Shown: piece after piece, positions 49,439-57,959 of the stretch
Numbering within the stretch: the first letter of the stretch is position 1
Layout: every line of letters starts with the position of its first letter
Origin: Meridianimarinicoccus marinus
Lineage (GTDB): Bacteria; Pseudomonadota; Alphaproteobacteria; Rhodobacterales; Rhodobacteraceae
NCBI RefSeq assembly: GCF_040689105.1
Contig: NZ_JBFBVU010000013.1
Location: 42,619 to 106,618, forward strand
Length of the DNA: 64,000 nt
Direction: 5' to 3'
Notes under the pieces: generated by a model
The model's database searches: none
What the model was told of the DNA's origin: nothing
The model's input: the letters and a program-made list of their open reading frames with translations, nothing else
Translations under genes and position numbers: made by a program

Positions 49439-49531
49439 CCGGTGAACCCGGCCTTTTGGGAGCAAGGCTCGCTGTGTGAGGCAGATCAGCGGGCAATCTG
49501 GTGCCCGGCAGAATCTGATGGTCATCAGAAT

Positions 49532-49714
49532 ATGGGCCAGAAGAAGGGGCCGCGGAACTCTCCGCAGGAATTCAAACGTCGCGTTGTAGGTCAGGCGTTG
49601 TCGGCTCCGTCGATAGCGGCTGTTGCCCGGCAATACGAATTGAACGCAAACATGGTGCATCTGAGGTGCAAGGACATGGTTGTTCTTCGACCTCGGATTG
49701 AGTTTCCGACCTGA
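49532..49714 (+). pseudogene. IS66-type OrfA (TnpA) remnant
   Basis: 60 residues: E-F-K-R-R-V-V-G-Q-A-L, S-I-A-A-V-A-R-Q-Y-E-L-N-A-N-M-V. This is the N-terminal helix-turn-helix of IS66 OrfA/IS3-like proteins. The frame then leaves the family pattern and stops. No TnpB or TnpC follows, so this is a fragment. Confidence 0.65.
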
Positions 49715-49735
49715 CCTGAGCCGGACAGATCGACC

Positions 49736-49986
49736 ATGACCAGGGACGGCCTGAAAGAGTCCCTGATAGAAGCCGCCGACCCGGTGGGGGCGTTCCTGGA
49801 TGAAATGACGATCCCTGCCCAGCCGCCGACGGCCGGCAGATCGTCAAAGAGTTCTCCAAGGTACATGAATACTGGGCCGAGGAAGAAGGCCGCACACTCT
49901 TCCAGATGAAAACCGTCGGCGGCATCATGATCGAGAAGGGCCTGGTCCGCGGCAAATACCAGGCCGGCCGGCCTGGCGCAGCCTGA
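49736..49986 (+). pseudogene. Frameshifted gene remnant of unknown function
   Basis: An ATG at 49736 opens a frame (D-G-L-K-E-S-L-I-E-A-A-D-P-V-G-A-F-L-D-E-M). Near 49834 the coherent protein-like sequence passes to another frame (R-Q-I-V-K-E-F-S-K-V-H-E-Y-W-A-E-E-E, then M-K-T-V-G-G-I-M-I-E-K-G-L) and ends at TGA 49984-49986. It looks like one broken gene of about 80 residues. I do not recognise the family. The rest of 49987-50423 holds no gene I can support. Confidence 0.35.
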
Positions 49987-50104
49987 TCTGGTCGGAAAGC
50001 GCCCGCCCTCTGGTCGAGGATATGGGCTTTCACATGACCACGGCCCAAGCCTCGGCCGCCGATCCCGCGCCCGACTTCTGACCGCCCCGCGCCCTCTTTC
50101 AGGA

Positions 50105-50122
50105 GAGGGGATGAATCCCCTC
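50105..50122. repeat. Short perfect inverted repeat
   Basis: GAGGGGAT-GA-ATCCCCTC is an 18-base hairpin or palindrome in the intergenic stretch before the tricarboxylate locus. It may be a terminator stem or an IS end remnant; there is no T-tract. Confidence 0.4.
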
Positions 50123-50423
50123 GGGGGGCGCCAACGGGGTGAGATATTGCGACCGCCCTGTGTGTCCAGTCCCGCCGGCTGTCGCTTATCGTGATTCAGT
50201 AATTGGGGTTTCCTGTCGAACACTAACTGGTTCTGTTCGACGACCGAAGACATTCAGGACAACATTCGATCAGTCAAAAAGGTTGCCCGTATCCAATGGA
50301 CATTCAGGCAGTGGACCGCCCCCCGATCCGCGACACCACTTGTCAGGCAAGGGCGTACAGAAGCGCAGTGTAAGGCGGCGAAACAAAACCTGAAGCAAAA
50401 AAGCGAGGCTGAACTCCGGTCAA

Positions 50424-51824
50424 TTATGTTCTGAACGGTAGCCACTCCGACGCTTCGGCATTGGAAATCGGCAGCGCGAGCGTCAGGCTTGCGCCCGTTT
50501 CCGAGGGATTGATGCGCAGCGTCCCACCGTGGCGTACCGCGACAGACAAGGCGATTGCCAGCCCCAGCCCGCTTCCGTCCGACGGTTCGATCTGGGAAAA
50601 CCGGCCAAAGACAGTCTTGGCCGCGTCCGGGGACAGGCCGCGACCATCGTCCTCAACCTTGACAATTGCCAATGCGCCTTCACGACCCGTCTGGACGGTA
50701 ATCCGTGAAAGCCCGGCACCGCCGTGTTTCTGGGCGTTATCGATCAGGTTTTTCAACGCTTCCGACACGAAGAACCGGTCCGCACAAACCGGGAGCGACG
50801 TGCCGGCCGGTTTCAACTCAAACTCGATCCCCATGCCGAGAATGGCCGGTGCCAGATCCGCGCAGGTCCGCTCGACAAGGGCGCCGAAGTCGAAAACCTC
50901 GAGGGAATCCTCAGCATCACCATGCTGCAACCGGTCCAGAGAGAGAAGCTGTTCGGTCACCCGCGCTGCGGAATGAGCTGCGAGGACAAGCTCATCGAGC
51001 CGTTGTCGCCGCTCATCATCATTCATCGCATCGCGAGCGGCTTTGGCCATCGACTGCACGGCGGCGGTCGGGTTCCGCAACTGGTGCGCGGCATTGGAAA
51101 TGAAGACCTGGTGATCCAAGATGTTTGCCTCGACCTTCTGAAACAGTCGGTTGAGCGTCTCCACAATTCCGCGGGTCTCGTCGGGAACGGCGCGCTTGAT
51201 TGTACTGAGATCATTTGGAGAGCGCGCTGCAATGGCATCCTCCAGGTCGAGCAGTGGCCGCAACCCGAGCCTGACTCCGAACCAGACCACAAGCGCAAGC
51301 GTTGCCAGAAGCGCAACAATCAGCGCTGTGGCCCGCAGGGCAAGCTGGTAGGCAAAAGCATTTCGATCGGCAATGCGCTGCCAGACCGTCACTGTCGCAT
51401 CGCCTTCGAGATTGCCTATGGTCTGGCGCTCGGTCAGTCGAAGAACGCGGACCGGCTCGCCGCGATAGGTCGCCTCGAAGAAGACCGGGCGATAGTTGTC
51501 CGCGTCCATTATCCCGCGGGTTGGCGGATAGGCGTATCCCGCGACGTAGATCCCGTCTGGGCCAGTGGCGTGATAGAAGACCTCTCCCCCGGAAGCATCC
51601 GTGATCAGATCCCGGGTTGAAGGCAGCAACGCATCGCCTTCGGAGATCGCCACATCGCGGGAAATCGCAAGGCCGGTCGAGAGCAGCGTCCGGTCGAACA
51701 ACTCCGAGGCGGTGTCATGGGCCACGGTGTAGCGCCAATACACCAACAGGACAGCCATGAGCACAAGCGGCGTTAGGATCAGCGCGAAAAGCCGCTGCCG
51801 AAGGGAAAACGTGCCACGCATCAT
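50424..51824 (-). CDS. tctE: Sensor histidine kinase (TctE-like)
   Basis: 466-residue membrane sensor kinase. Two membrane helices (about 13-33 and 163-186) enclose a periplasmic domain of about 130 residues of the type found in TctE-like kinases. The H-box is F-I-S-N-A-A-H247-Q-L-R-N-P, the N-box L-I-D-N-A-Q-K-H, and the G-boxes D-D-G-R-G-L and G-S-G-L-G-L-A-I. It overlaps the response regulator gene by ATGA. Together they should sense external tri- or dicarboxylate and induce the divergent transporter. The symbol rests on family layout and neighbourhood. Confidence 0.85.
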   Translation of the reverse strand: MMRGTFSLRQRLFALILTPLVLMAVLLVYWRYTVAHDTASELFDRTLLSTGLAISRDVAISEGDALLPSTRDLITDASGGEVFYHATGPDGIYVAGYAYPPTRGIMDADNYRPVFFEATYRGEPVRVLRLTERQTIGNLEGDATVTVWQRIADRNAFAYQLALRATALIVALLATLALVVWFGVRLGLRPLLDLEDAIAARSPNDLSTIKRAVPDETRGIVETLNRLFQKVEANILDHQVFISNAAHQLRNPTAAVQSMAKAARDAMNDDERRQRLDELVLAAHSAARVTEQLLSLDRLQHGDAEDSLEVFDFGALVERTCADLAPAILGMGIEFELKPAGTSLPVCADRFFVSEALKNLIDNAQKHGGAGLSRITVQTGREGALAIVKVEDDGRGLSPDAAKTVFGRFSQIEPSDGSGLGLAIALSVAVRHGGTLRINPSETGASLTLALPISNAEASEWLPFRT

Positions 51825-52489
51825 CCTTCAACGTCGAGCATGTAACCCAGACCGCGCGCGGTCTTGATGGACACGCCGTGCCCTGCCAGGCGACGTCGCA
51901 GACGGGAAACATGCGGTTCGATCGCTCGGTCGTCCACGTCAGCGCCAACCCCGTAAACGTGGTCTGTCAATTGCGATTTCGAAACCAGACGGCCGCGGCG
52001 CTCCAGCAGGCATTCGAATGTCGCCAGTTCCCGGCGCGGGATATCGAGTACTTCACCTTCTGCCATAACTTGCCGTGCCATGCGGTCGAATTCCAAACCT
52101 CCAACGCGCTCATGGGTGCCATAGTCCAGATTCCGACGTCGCGACAGGGCGCGGATCCGTGCCTCCAATTCATCCATTTCGAACGGTTTCACCAGATAGT
52201 CGTCAGCGCCCAGATCGAGCCCCGCCACGCGGTCGGACGTTTCGATGCGGGCAGTCAGCAGGATCACCGGCATCCCATCGCCACGGACCCGCAGGCCCCG
52301 GAGAACCTCCAGCCCACTCCGGCCCGGCAGATTGATGTCAAGCACGACAAGGTCGGCCCCTTGTTGCATCAGAAACGTGTCGGCGTCGTTTCCGTTGTGG
52401 ATCACGTCCGCGGAATGGCCGCGGTCGCGTAGCCGGTAGGCTATGGCATTCGCCAACGCCTCGTTGTCTTCCACAATCACGATACGCAT
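51821..52489 (-). CDS. tctD: OmpR-family response regulator (TctD-like)
   Basis: 222 residues. Receiver domain with acidic pair E7-D8, phospho-acceptor D51 (V-V-L-D-I-N-L-P) and the conserved Lys in Y-L-V-K-P-F. The C-terminal winged helix has the R-R-E-L-A-T-F-E-C-L-L segment and V-D-D-R-A-I-E-P-H-V-S-R-L-R-R. The ATG at 52489 has GGGAGGAAAA upstream; the frame extends further but without sense. It is transcribed divergently from tctC, the expected target. Confidence 0.9.
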   Translation of the reverse strand: MRIVIVEDNEALANAIAYRLRDRGHSADVIHNGNDADTFLMQQGADLVVLDINLPGRSGLEVLRGLRVRGDGMPVILLTARIETSDRVAGLDLGADDYLVKPFEMDELEARIRALSRRRNLDYGTHERVGGLEFDRMARQVMAEGEVLDIPRRELATFECLLERRGRLVSKSQLTDHVYGVGADVDDRAIEPHVSRLRRRLAGHGVSIKTARGLGYMLDVEG

Positions 52490-52500
52490 TTTTCCTCCCA

Positions 52501-52520
52501 CAAGCTTGGCGCAAGCTTGG
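52501..52520. promoter_or_regulatory. Tandem CAAGCTTGG repeats between tctD and tctC
   Basis: CAAGCTTGG occurs at 52501-52509 and 52512-52520, an 11-base period (one helical turn). Each copy holds the palindrome CAAGCTTG. OmpR-type regulators often bind such helical-turn-spaced direct repeats, so this is a candidate TctD site; its position just before tctD would also allow autoregulation. Confidence 0.45.
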
Positions 52521-52544
52521 CCCCCCATTTTGACCCTATCGAAC

Positions 52545-52560
52545 CGGGAATCAATTCCCG
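52545..52560. promoter_or_regulatory. Perfect 16-base palindrome upstream of tctC
   Basis: CGGGAAT-CA-ATTCCCG in the 138-base gap between the divergent tctD and tctC genes. It could be an operator or an early mRNA hairpin for the transporter operon. Confidence 0.4.
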
Positions 52561-52627
52561 AGTCACAACTGAGCCCGGTGGTGAGAGGACCGCCGCCGTG
52601 GTTGACTGGTCAAATGGGAGGACACCA

Positions 52628-53716
52628 ATGACCCAATTTACCTTTACGCGCCGCGTCGTTCTTGGAATGGTTGCAGCCGCCGGACTCTCCGCCCCGGCCG
52701 CTGCCGAAGTGGACTTTTCCGGCAAGACCATCGAATGGGTCATCCCCTTCTCGGAGACCGGCGGATCGGCCAAATGGGCCAACTTCTTCGGCCCGTTGCT
52801 GTCCGAGGAACTGCCGGGCAACCCGACCGTCGTCGTCAAATTCATGCCCGGCGCCGGATCGACCAAGGGCGCCAACTGGTTCCAGCGTGAAGAGCACAAG
52901 GACGGCACACTGTTGTTCGGCACCTCTGGCTCGACCCAGTTCCCCTATCTCCTGGGGGATCCGCGTGTACGCTACGAATACAAGGACTGGATCCCAGTCA
53001 TGGCATCCGGCACCGGCGGCGTCGCCTATCTGAACGCCGAGGATGGTGCCAACTTCGACGGGACAGCCAATGCCCTCAAGGACACCAACTTCATCTTCGG
53101 ATCACAGGGGGCCACGCGCCTGGATATCGTGCCGCTGCTGGCCTGGAAGATGCTTGGAATGAACGTAGAGCCCGTGTTCGGCATCAAGGGGCGCGGCGAT
53201 GGCCGGCTGATGTTCGAGCGCGGCGAGGCCAATATCGACTACCAGACGTCCTCGGGCTATCTCGGCGGTTCGACGGCACTGGTCGAAGCGGGAACTGCTG
53301 TTCCGATGATGACCTGGGGAGCTCTGGACGAGGACGGTAACATCGTCCGCGACCCGACCTTCCCCGACATCGCCACCTTCAAGGAAGTCTGTGAGGCGAC
53401 CGACGGATGCGAAACCAGCGGCGAGGCCTGGGACGCATGGAAGGCCTTCTTCGTTGCCGGCTTCCCGTCGCAGAAGATCGCCTTCCTGCCGGCCGGCACG
53501 CCGCAGGACGTCGTGGACACATATGTCGCCGCCTTCGAGGCCATTCGCAGCCTGCCCGAATTCAAGCAGATCGCGTCGCAGCAGGTCGGCGACTATCCGA
53601 TGTTCGTCGGCACCGGCGCCTCCAAGGCTGCTCGTGAGGCGACCACTGTCTCCGAAGGCGCCAAGGCCTATGTCATCAACTGGCTGGCCGACGACTACGG
53701 CGTGACGCTCAAGTAA
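52628..53716 (+). CDS. tctC: Tripartite tricarboxylate transporter binding protein (TctC family)
   Basis: 362 residues. A Tat-like or Sec-type signal (T-R-R-V-V-L-G-M-V-A-A-A) leads to cleavage near A-A-A-E-V. The mature part follows the Bug/TctC pattern: F-S-G-K-T-I-E-W-V-I-P-F-S near the start, P-G-A-G-S-T-K-G-A-N, and a C-terminal P-Q-D-V-V-D-T-Y. It is longer than most TctC proteins and has a C-E-A-T-D-G-C loop near residue 260. The ATG is preceded by GGGAGG. It captures the tricarboxylate in the periplasm for the permease encoded next. Confidence 0.85.
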   Translation: MTQFTFTRRVVLGMVAAAGLSAPAAAEVDFSGKTIEWVIPFSETGGSAKWANFFGPLLSEELPGNPTVVVKFMPGAGSTKGANWFQREEHKDGTLLFGTSGSTQFPYLLGDPRVRYEYKDWIPVMASGTGGVAYLNAEDGANFDGTANALKDTNFIFGSQGATRLDIVPLLAWKMLGMNVEPVFGIKGRGDGRLMFERGEANIDYQTSSGYLGGSTALVEAGTAVPMMTWGALDEDGNIVRDPTFPDIATFKEVCEATDGCETSGEAWDAWKAFFVAGFPSQKIAFLPAGTPQDVVDTYVAAFEAIRSLPEFKQIASQQVGDYPMFVGTGASKAAREATTVSEGAKAYVINWLADDYGVTLK

Positions 53717-53730
53717 GCGACACGATCTTC

Positions 53731-53760
53731 GGGCGCCGTGCCGGTGACCGGCCGGCGCCC
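53731..53760 (+). terminator. Intercistronic stem-loop after tctC
   Basis: GGGCGCCG (53731-53738) pairs with CGGCGCCC (53753-53760). As at the two ABC importers, a strong hairpin follows the binding-protein gene, which should favour binding-protein over permease expression. Confidence 0.6.
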
Positions 53761-53792
53761 ACTCCCCTTCCCCCCAGACGAAAGCAACTCCA

Positions 53793-55829
53793 ATGGAGAT
53801 TCTTGCGACGGCTCTGCCTGCGCTTGGCGAAGCGTGGGCCCTCATCCTGCAACCTATCGTTCTCGGCTATCTGGTCCTCGGCGTCGTCATGGGCCTGGCG
53901 GTCGGTGTGTTCCCCGGTCTTGGCGGTATTGCCGGCCTGTCGCTGCTCTTGCCCTTCATGTTCGGGATGGATCCGATCCTCGGGCTGGCGTTGATGATCG
54001 GCATGGTCGCCGTGGTACCCACATCTGACACATTCGCCTCGGTTCTCATGGGGATTCCCGGCTCCTCGGCCTCACAAGCCACGGTGCTGGACGGCTTCCC
54101 GATGGCCAAGAAGGGCGAGGCCGCGCGCGCGCTCTCTGCCGCTTTCTCTTCCTCGCTGTTTGGTGGGCTCGTCGGGGCGCTGTTCCTGACGGTCTTCATT
54201 CTTGTTGCTCGGCCCATCGTTCTTGCCTTCGGTCTGCCGGAAATGCTGATGGTCACTGTTCTGGGCCTTTCCATGGTAGCCGTGCTCGCCGGGCGTTTCG
54301 CACTCAAGGGGCTGGCGGCGGCAGGGCTTGGTCTGATGATTGGCACAATCGGTGAGGCTGATGCCGGCGGCAGCCTGCGCATGGCGAGTTACGACATTCC
54401 CTATCTGACCGATGGTCTTAAGCTTGTGATCGTCGGCTTGGGCGTCTTTGCTATCCCCGAAATCGTCTCCTTGCTGCGTCAGGACCGATCCATCGCCAAG
54501 GGTGCAGAACTGGGCGGTGGCTGGTTGGATGGAGTGCGCGACTGGTTCGCCAACATCTGGCTCTCGGTCCGCTGTTCCATCATCGGCGTTGTCGTCGGCA
54601 TCATCCCAGGTCTCGGTGGCTCGGTGGTCGACTGGATCGCCTACGGCCACTCTGTCCAGACCACCAAAGACAAGTCCAACTTCGGCAAGGGCGAAGTGCG
54701 CGGCGTTATCGGGCCGGAAAGCTCGAACAACGCCAAGGAAGGCGGCGGGCTCGTACCGACTCTGCTTTTCGGTATCCCTGGTTCCGGCTCCATGGCGATC
54801 TTCATTGGCGCTGTTGCCCTGCTGGGATCCGGCGAGATCGAGGTTGGCCCGGCGATGCTCAAGGACAACCTCGACATCACCTATTCCATCGTCTGGCTGC
54901 TGGCTTTGGCGAATGTGGTGGGCACGATCCTGTGCATCGCGCTTTCGGGCGGAATTGCCCGGCTGACGACGATCCGCTTCACCTACCTCGCGCCGTTCCT
55001 GTTCATGCTGATCAGCTTCGCGGCATTCCAGTCGGGTCAGAATTTCGAGGATTTGCTCGCCCTGTTTGTCATTGGTCTTATCGGTATTTTTCTGCGCCGG
55101 TTCGACTGGTCGCGCCCGGCCTTCCTGATCGGTTTCGTGCTGTCGAACCCGGTGGAGCAATTCACCAACCAAGCGTTCCAGATCGCGTCCTTCCGGTTCC
55201 GCAAGAGCTTCGAAGAGGGCATCGACTACATTTTCAGCCCGATCGTGATCATCCTGATCATCATCACTGTGCTGTCGGTTGTTCTGGGCCTGCGTCAGGC
55301 GAAAAACATCATGGCGGAAGGCGATGTCCAATCCGGAACCAAGCGGGCACCGATGATCTTTCTGCTGATGATTGCCGGCTATCTTCTGGTCGCCTTGATC
55401 AACGCCAACATGATCCCCGACTACAACATGACCGACAAGATCATCCCGTTAGTCATCGGATGCTTCGCGCTTGGTTGCTGCCTTATCCTGTTGGTCCAGA
55501 TGATCCGCCGCCCGGAAGGGGACGCCATCTTTGCGGACAAGGAAGTGGCCGGTGAGGATGCGGATGCACCTTATGGCCTGTGGTCCACGCTCGCCTGGTT
55601 TGGCTCGCTCATCGTCGGCACCTTTTTCGTCGGCTTCATATTTGCGCTGCTCGGGTTCCTGATCACCTTTCTGCGGGTCCGCGCGGGTGCCGGTTGGGGC
55701 AAGACCCTGATCCTGACCGCCTGTGGCATTGTCTTCATGTGCCTGATGGCCGGTGTCCTGAACCGCGATTTTCCGCCGGGGCTGCTGCAGCACTACGTCC
55801 CACTTCCCTGGCCACTGGGAGGGGAGTGA
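53793..55829 (+). CDS. Fused TctA-TctB tripartite tricarboxylate transporter permease
   Basis: 678 residues. The first about 500 residues are TctA: G-V-F-P-G-L-G-G-I-A-G-L near residue 40, P-G-S-S-A-S-Q-A-T near 90, and the second signature G-I-I-P-G-L-G-G-S-V near 270, with 11-12 hydrophobic segments. From about residue 515 to the end come four further membrane helices with the TctB layout (loop D-Y-N-M-T-D-K-I-I-P-L-V-I-G). TctA alone is usually about 500 residues and TctB about 150, and no separate tctB gene is present. The whole small and large membrane subunits are therefore one chain. Confidence 0.87.
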   Translation: MEILATALPALGEAWALILQPIVLGYLVLGVVMGLAVGVFPGLGGIAGLSLLLPFMFGMDPILGLALMIGMVAVVPTSDTFASVLMGIPGSSASQATVLDGFPMAKKGEAARALSAAFSSSLFGGLVGALFLTVFILVARPIVLAFGLPEMLMVTVLGLSMVAVLAGRFALKGLAAAGLGLMIGTIGEADAGGSLRMASYDIPYLTDGLKLVIVGLGVFAIPEIVSLLRQDRSIAKGAELGGGWLDGVRDWFANIWLSVRCSIIGVVVGIIPGLGGSVVDWIAYGHSVQTTKDKSNFGKGEVRGVIGPESSNNAKEGGGLVPTLLFGIPGSGSMAIFIGAVALLGSGEIEVGPAMLKDNLDITYSIVWLLALANVVGTILCIALSGGIARLTTIRFTYLAPFLFMLISFAAFQSGQNFEDLLALFVIGLIGIFLRRFDWSRPAFLIGFVLSNPVEQFTNQAFQIASFRFRKSFEEGIDYIFSPIVIILIIITVLSVVLGLRQAKNIMAEGDVQSGTKRAPMIFLLMIAGYLLVALINANMIPDYNMTDKIIPLVIGCFALGCCLILLVQMIRRPEGDAIFADKEVAGEDADAPYGLWSTLAWFGSLIVGTFFVGFIFALLGFLITFLRVRAGAGWGKTLILTACGIVFMCLMAGVLNRDFPPGLLQHYVPLPWPLGGE

Positions 55830-55832
55830 ACC

Positions 55833-56933
55833 ATGACACAGACTGGTATTCCCTATATCTTCATGCGCGGCGGCACGTCTCGCGGACCTTATTTCCGGCG
55901 CGAAGACCTGCCCGAAGACCGCGAGATGCTTGCAAAGGTGCTGATCGCAGCGGTCGGTTCCGGCCACGCGCTCAACATTGACGGGATCGGCGGCGGCGCG
56001 GCGGTGACGACCAAGGTCGCCATGCTGTCGAAATCCGAAGATGACTGGGCCGATATCGACTATTTCTTTGCCCAGGTATCGGTCGAGGAGCAAATGGTGG
56101 ATTTCAAACCCACCTGCGGCAATATCCTCTCCGGTGTTGGGCCGGCCGCCATCGAGATGGGACTGGTCGATCCGGACGAAGATGTGACCGAGATCCGCAT
56201 ACGCGCAACCAATACCGGCGCGCGCGTGGTGGCAAGGGTGCGTACGCCCGGCAGACGCCTCTCCTACGAAGGCGATACCGAGATTGCCGGCGTGCCCGGT
56301 GTCTCTTCCCCCGTGCAGCTGACCTTCATGGGCGTCGTCGGCTCGGCAACCGGGGCCTTTCTGCCGACCGGAAACCTTTGCGACGAATTTGACGGTCTCG
56401 TAGTGACCTGCATGGATGTCGCCATGCCCGTGGTCCTGGCCCGTGCGGAAGATTTCGGGCTGACGGGATACGAGAGCGCCGAGGAACTTGACGAAAACCG
56501 CGAGTTCTTTGACCGGTTAGAGGCGGTCCGGCTGAAGGCCGGCGCCGCGATGGGCATGGGCGACGTGTCGAAATCTGTCACGCCGAAATTCGCCATTCTG
56601 TCTTCGGCGCGAAAGGGCGGCACCATCGCAGCACGATATTTCATGCCCACGAAGACCCACCCCACCATGGCGGTGACCGGGGCGCAATGTATCGCCTCCT
56701 GCGCGCTGACGCCCGGAACCGTGGCTGACGGGATGCTGGACCGCCCCACGGACAGCCCTGCAGATGTGAGCATCGAACATCCTTCCGGCACGATCGACGT
56801 GCTGGTCGATTTCGCAAGCGAAAGCGGGTTTACGTTGAACGCGGCTGGTCTTGTCCGGACCGCCCGCAAGCTGGCTGACGGCCAGGTCTATGTTCCCCGT
56901 TCGGTGTGGGCGGGACGGGAGGTGGACGCATGA
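55833..56933 (+). CDS. PrpF/GalD-family isomerase (4-oxalomesaconate tautomerase-like)
   Basis: 366 residues. Typical family start I-P-Y-I-F-M-R-G-G-T-S-R-G, then I-D-G-I-G-G near residue 50, F-K-P-T-C-G-N-I near 93 with the catalytic-type Cys, and a second Cys segment near residue 285-290. Family members shift double bonds in tri- or dicarboxylates (aconitate, methylaconitate, oxalomesaconate). The gene starts three bases after the permease stop and overlaps the next gene by ATGA. In this locus it could isomerise cis/trans-aconitate formed by tricarballylate oxidation; the substrate is inferred. Confidence 0.82.
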   Translation: MTQTGIPYIFMRGGTSRGPYFRREDLPEDREMLAKVLIAAVGSGHALNIDGIGGGAAVTTKVAMLSKSEDDWADIDYFFAQVSVEEQMVDFKPTCGNILSGVGPAAIEMGLVDPDEDVTEIRIRATNTGARVVARVRTPGRRLSYEGDTEIAGVPGVSSPVQLTFMGVVGSATGAFLPTGNLCDEFDGLVVTCMDVAMPVVLARAEDFGLTGYESAEELDENREFFDRLEAVRLKAGAAMGMGDVSKSVTPKFAILSSARKGGTIAARYFMPTKTHPTMAVTGAQCIASCALTPGTVADGMLDRPTDSPADVSIEHPSGTIDVLVDFASESGFTLNAAGLVRTARKLADGQVYVPRSVWAGREVDA

Positions 56934-57751
56934 ACACCCGAAACATCCTCGTTGCCTTCAACGGCTCGACCAGCGCCGAGACCGCGTTGCGCTACGCCTC
57001 TCACATTGCGAGGGCCAATGACGCCCATGTGACCGCACTCGTCGCCCATTCCGGCCACGAGACGGTCGACAGCCATGCCGCCTGGGTGCCGGCGAAGGCG
57101 CGCGAAATCATCGCGGCGGCCAATGCCGAGATCATCGACGACATCCACAGGAAGTTCGAAGCCCTGTCCGGGGATCTCGGGCTGGGGGATCGGCTGCACT
57201 ACATCGCCGCCGCTGGCCGTGTCGACGCGGTGATCTCCGAGACCGCGCGCGGTTTCGACCTGCTGATCGTCGGTCGCCCCTCGGATGGGGACGCCGATGA
57301 ACATGTCGTACTGCATCCCGACCGGATCGCGCTGTTGAGCGGGCGCCCCGTCTTGGTCGTCCCGGCCGGCTATGACCACAAAGCGCGCCACACACGCGCC
57401 GCCGTGGCTTGGGACGGCAGTCGGGCCGCTGGCCGGGCATTGTTCGACGCGCTGCAACTTCTGGAAGACGACGGCGATGTGACCATTGTGACGATCGAGG
57501 GCACCGAAATGCCACGCCCCGTGCGCGAGGTCATCGACCATCTCAACCGCCACAACATCGTTGCCCATCACGAGGAACTTGAGCTCTCCCACGGCGTTGG
57601 GCGCACGATCCTCGCCTATGCAGAAGTTACGGACCCCTGTCTGCTGGTCATGGGTGCCTACGAGCATTCCAAGTTCCGCGAGGATTTCCTTGGCGGCGTC
57701 ACAGAACGGGTTCTGAAAAACGTTCGCATTCCTGTTCTCCTGTCTCATTGA
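56930..57751 (+). CDS. Universal stress protein, two UspA domains
   Basis: 273 residues. Two tandem alpha/beta UspA modules (about 1-150 and 151-273). The first begins N-I-L-V-A-F-N-G-S-T-S-A-E-T-A-L. The second has A-V-A-W-D-G-S-R-A-A-G-R-A and ends with the nucleotide-site motif M-G-A-Y-E-H-S-K-F-R-E near residue 245. It probably binds ATP/AMP. The ATG overlaps the upstream stop and follows GGGAGGTG. Usp genes are often found next to TTT and TRAP transporters and may tune transport; the exact role is open. Confidence 0.85.
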   Translation: MNTRNILVAFNGSTSAETALRYASHIARANDAHVTALVAHSGHETVDSHAAWVPAKAREIIAAANAEIIDDIHRKFEALSGDLGLGDRLHYIAAAGRVDAVISETARGFDLLIVGRPSDGDADEHVVLHPDRIALLSGRPVLVVPAGYDHKARHTRAAVAWDGSRAAGRALFDALQLLEDDGDVTIVTIEGTEMPRPVREVIDHLNRHNIVAHHEELELSHGVGRTILAYAEVTDPCLLVMGAYEHSKFREDFLGGVTERVLKNVRIPVLLSH

Positions 57752-57759
57752 GGCCAAAC

Positions 57760-57945
57760 ATGTCAATCGTTTCAGAAACCGCCGGTCGCATCCGACAACT
57801 CTCGCGCGAACTGGAAATCATCCGCAGCGATCTAAGCGCCGCGCTGGCACAACCGGAGGCGTCCGGGGGCATATCCGATGTCGAGCGCGCGCGTCTGGTG
57901 GACTTGCACCGTCGGGTCACCAACGCGCTTTCGTCGCTGCATTGA
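57760..57945 (+). CDS. Small helical hypothetical protein
   Basis: 61 residues beginning M-S-I-V-S-E-T-A-G-R-I-R-Q-L-S-R-E-L, two predicted amphipathic helices (about 4-26 and 39-58) joined by a P-E-A-S-G-G turn. GAGG lies six bases before the ATG. The spacing to both neighbours (8 and 14 bases) is that of an operon gene. The heptad-like Leu/Ile spacing suggests a coiled hairpin that could bind a partner, perhaps a transporter or enzyme from the same operon. No family recognised. Confidence 0.55.
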   Translation: MSIVSETAGRIRQLSRELEIIRSDLSAALAQPEASGGISDVERARLVDLHRRVTNALSSLH

Positions 57946-57959
57946 GAGGCAAGGAACCA

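Noticed and set aside
48285..49714. An intact composite transposon around the cupin gene
   Set aside because: The flanking transposase pieces belong to three different IS families and all are truncated or deleted; no matching terminal repeats were seen.
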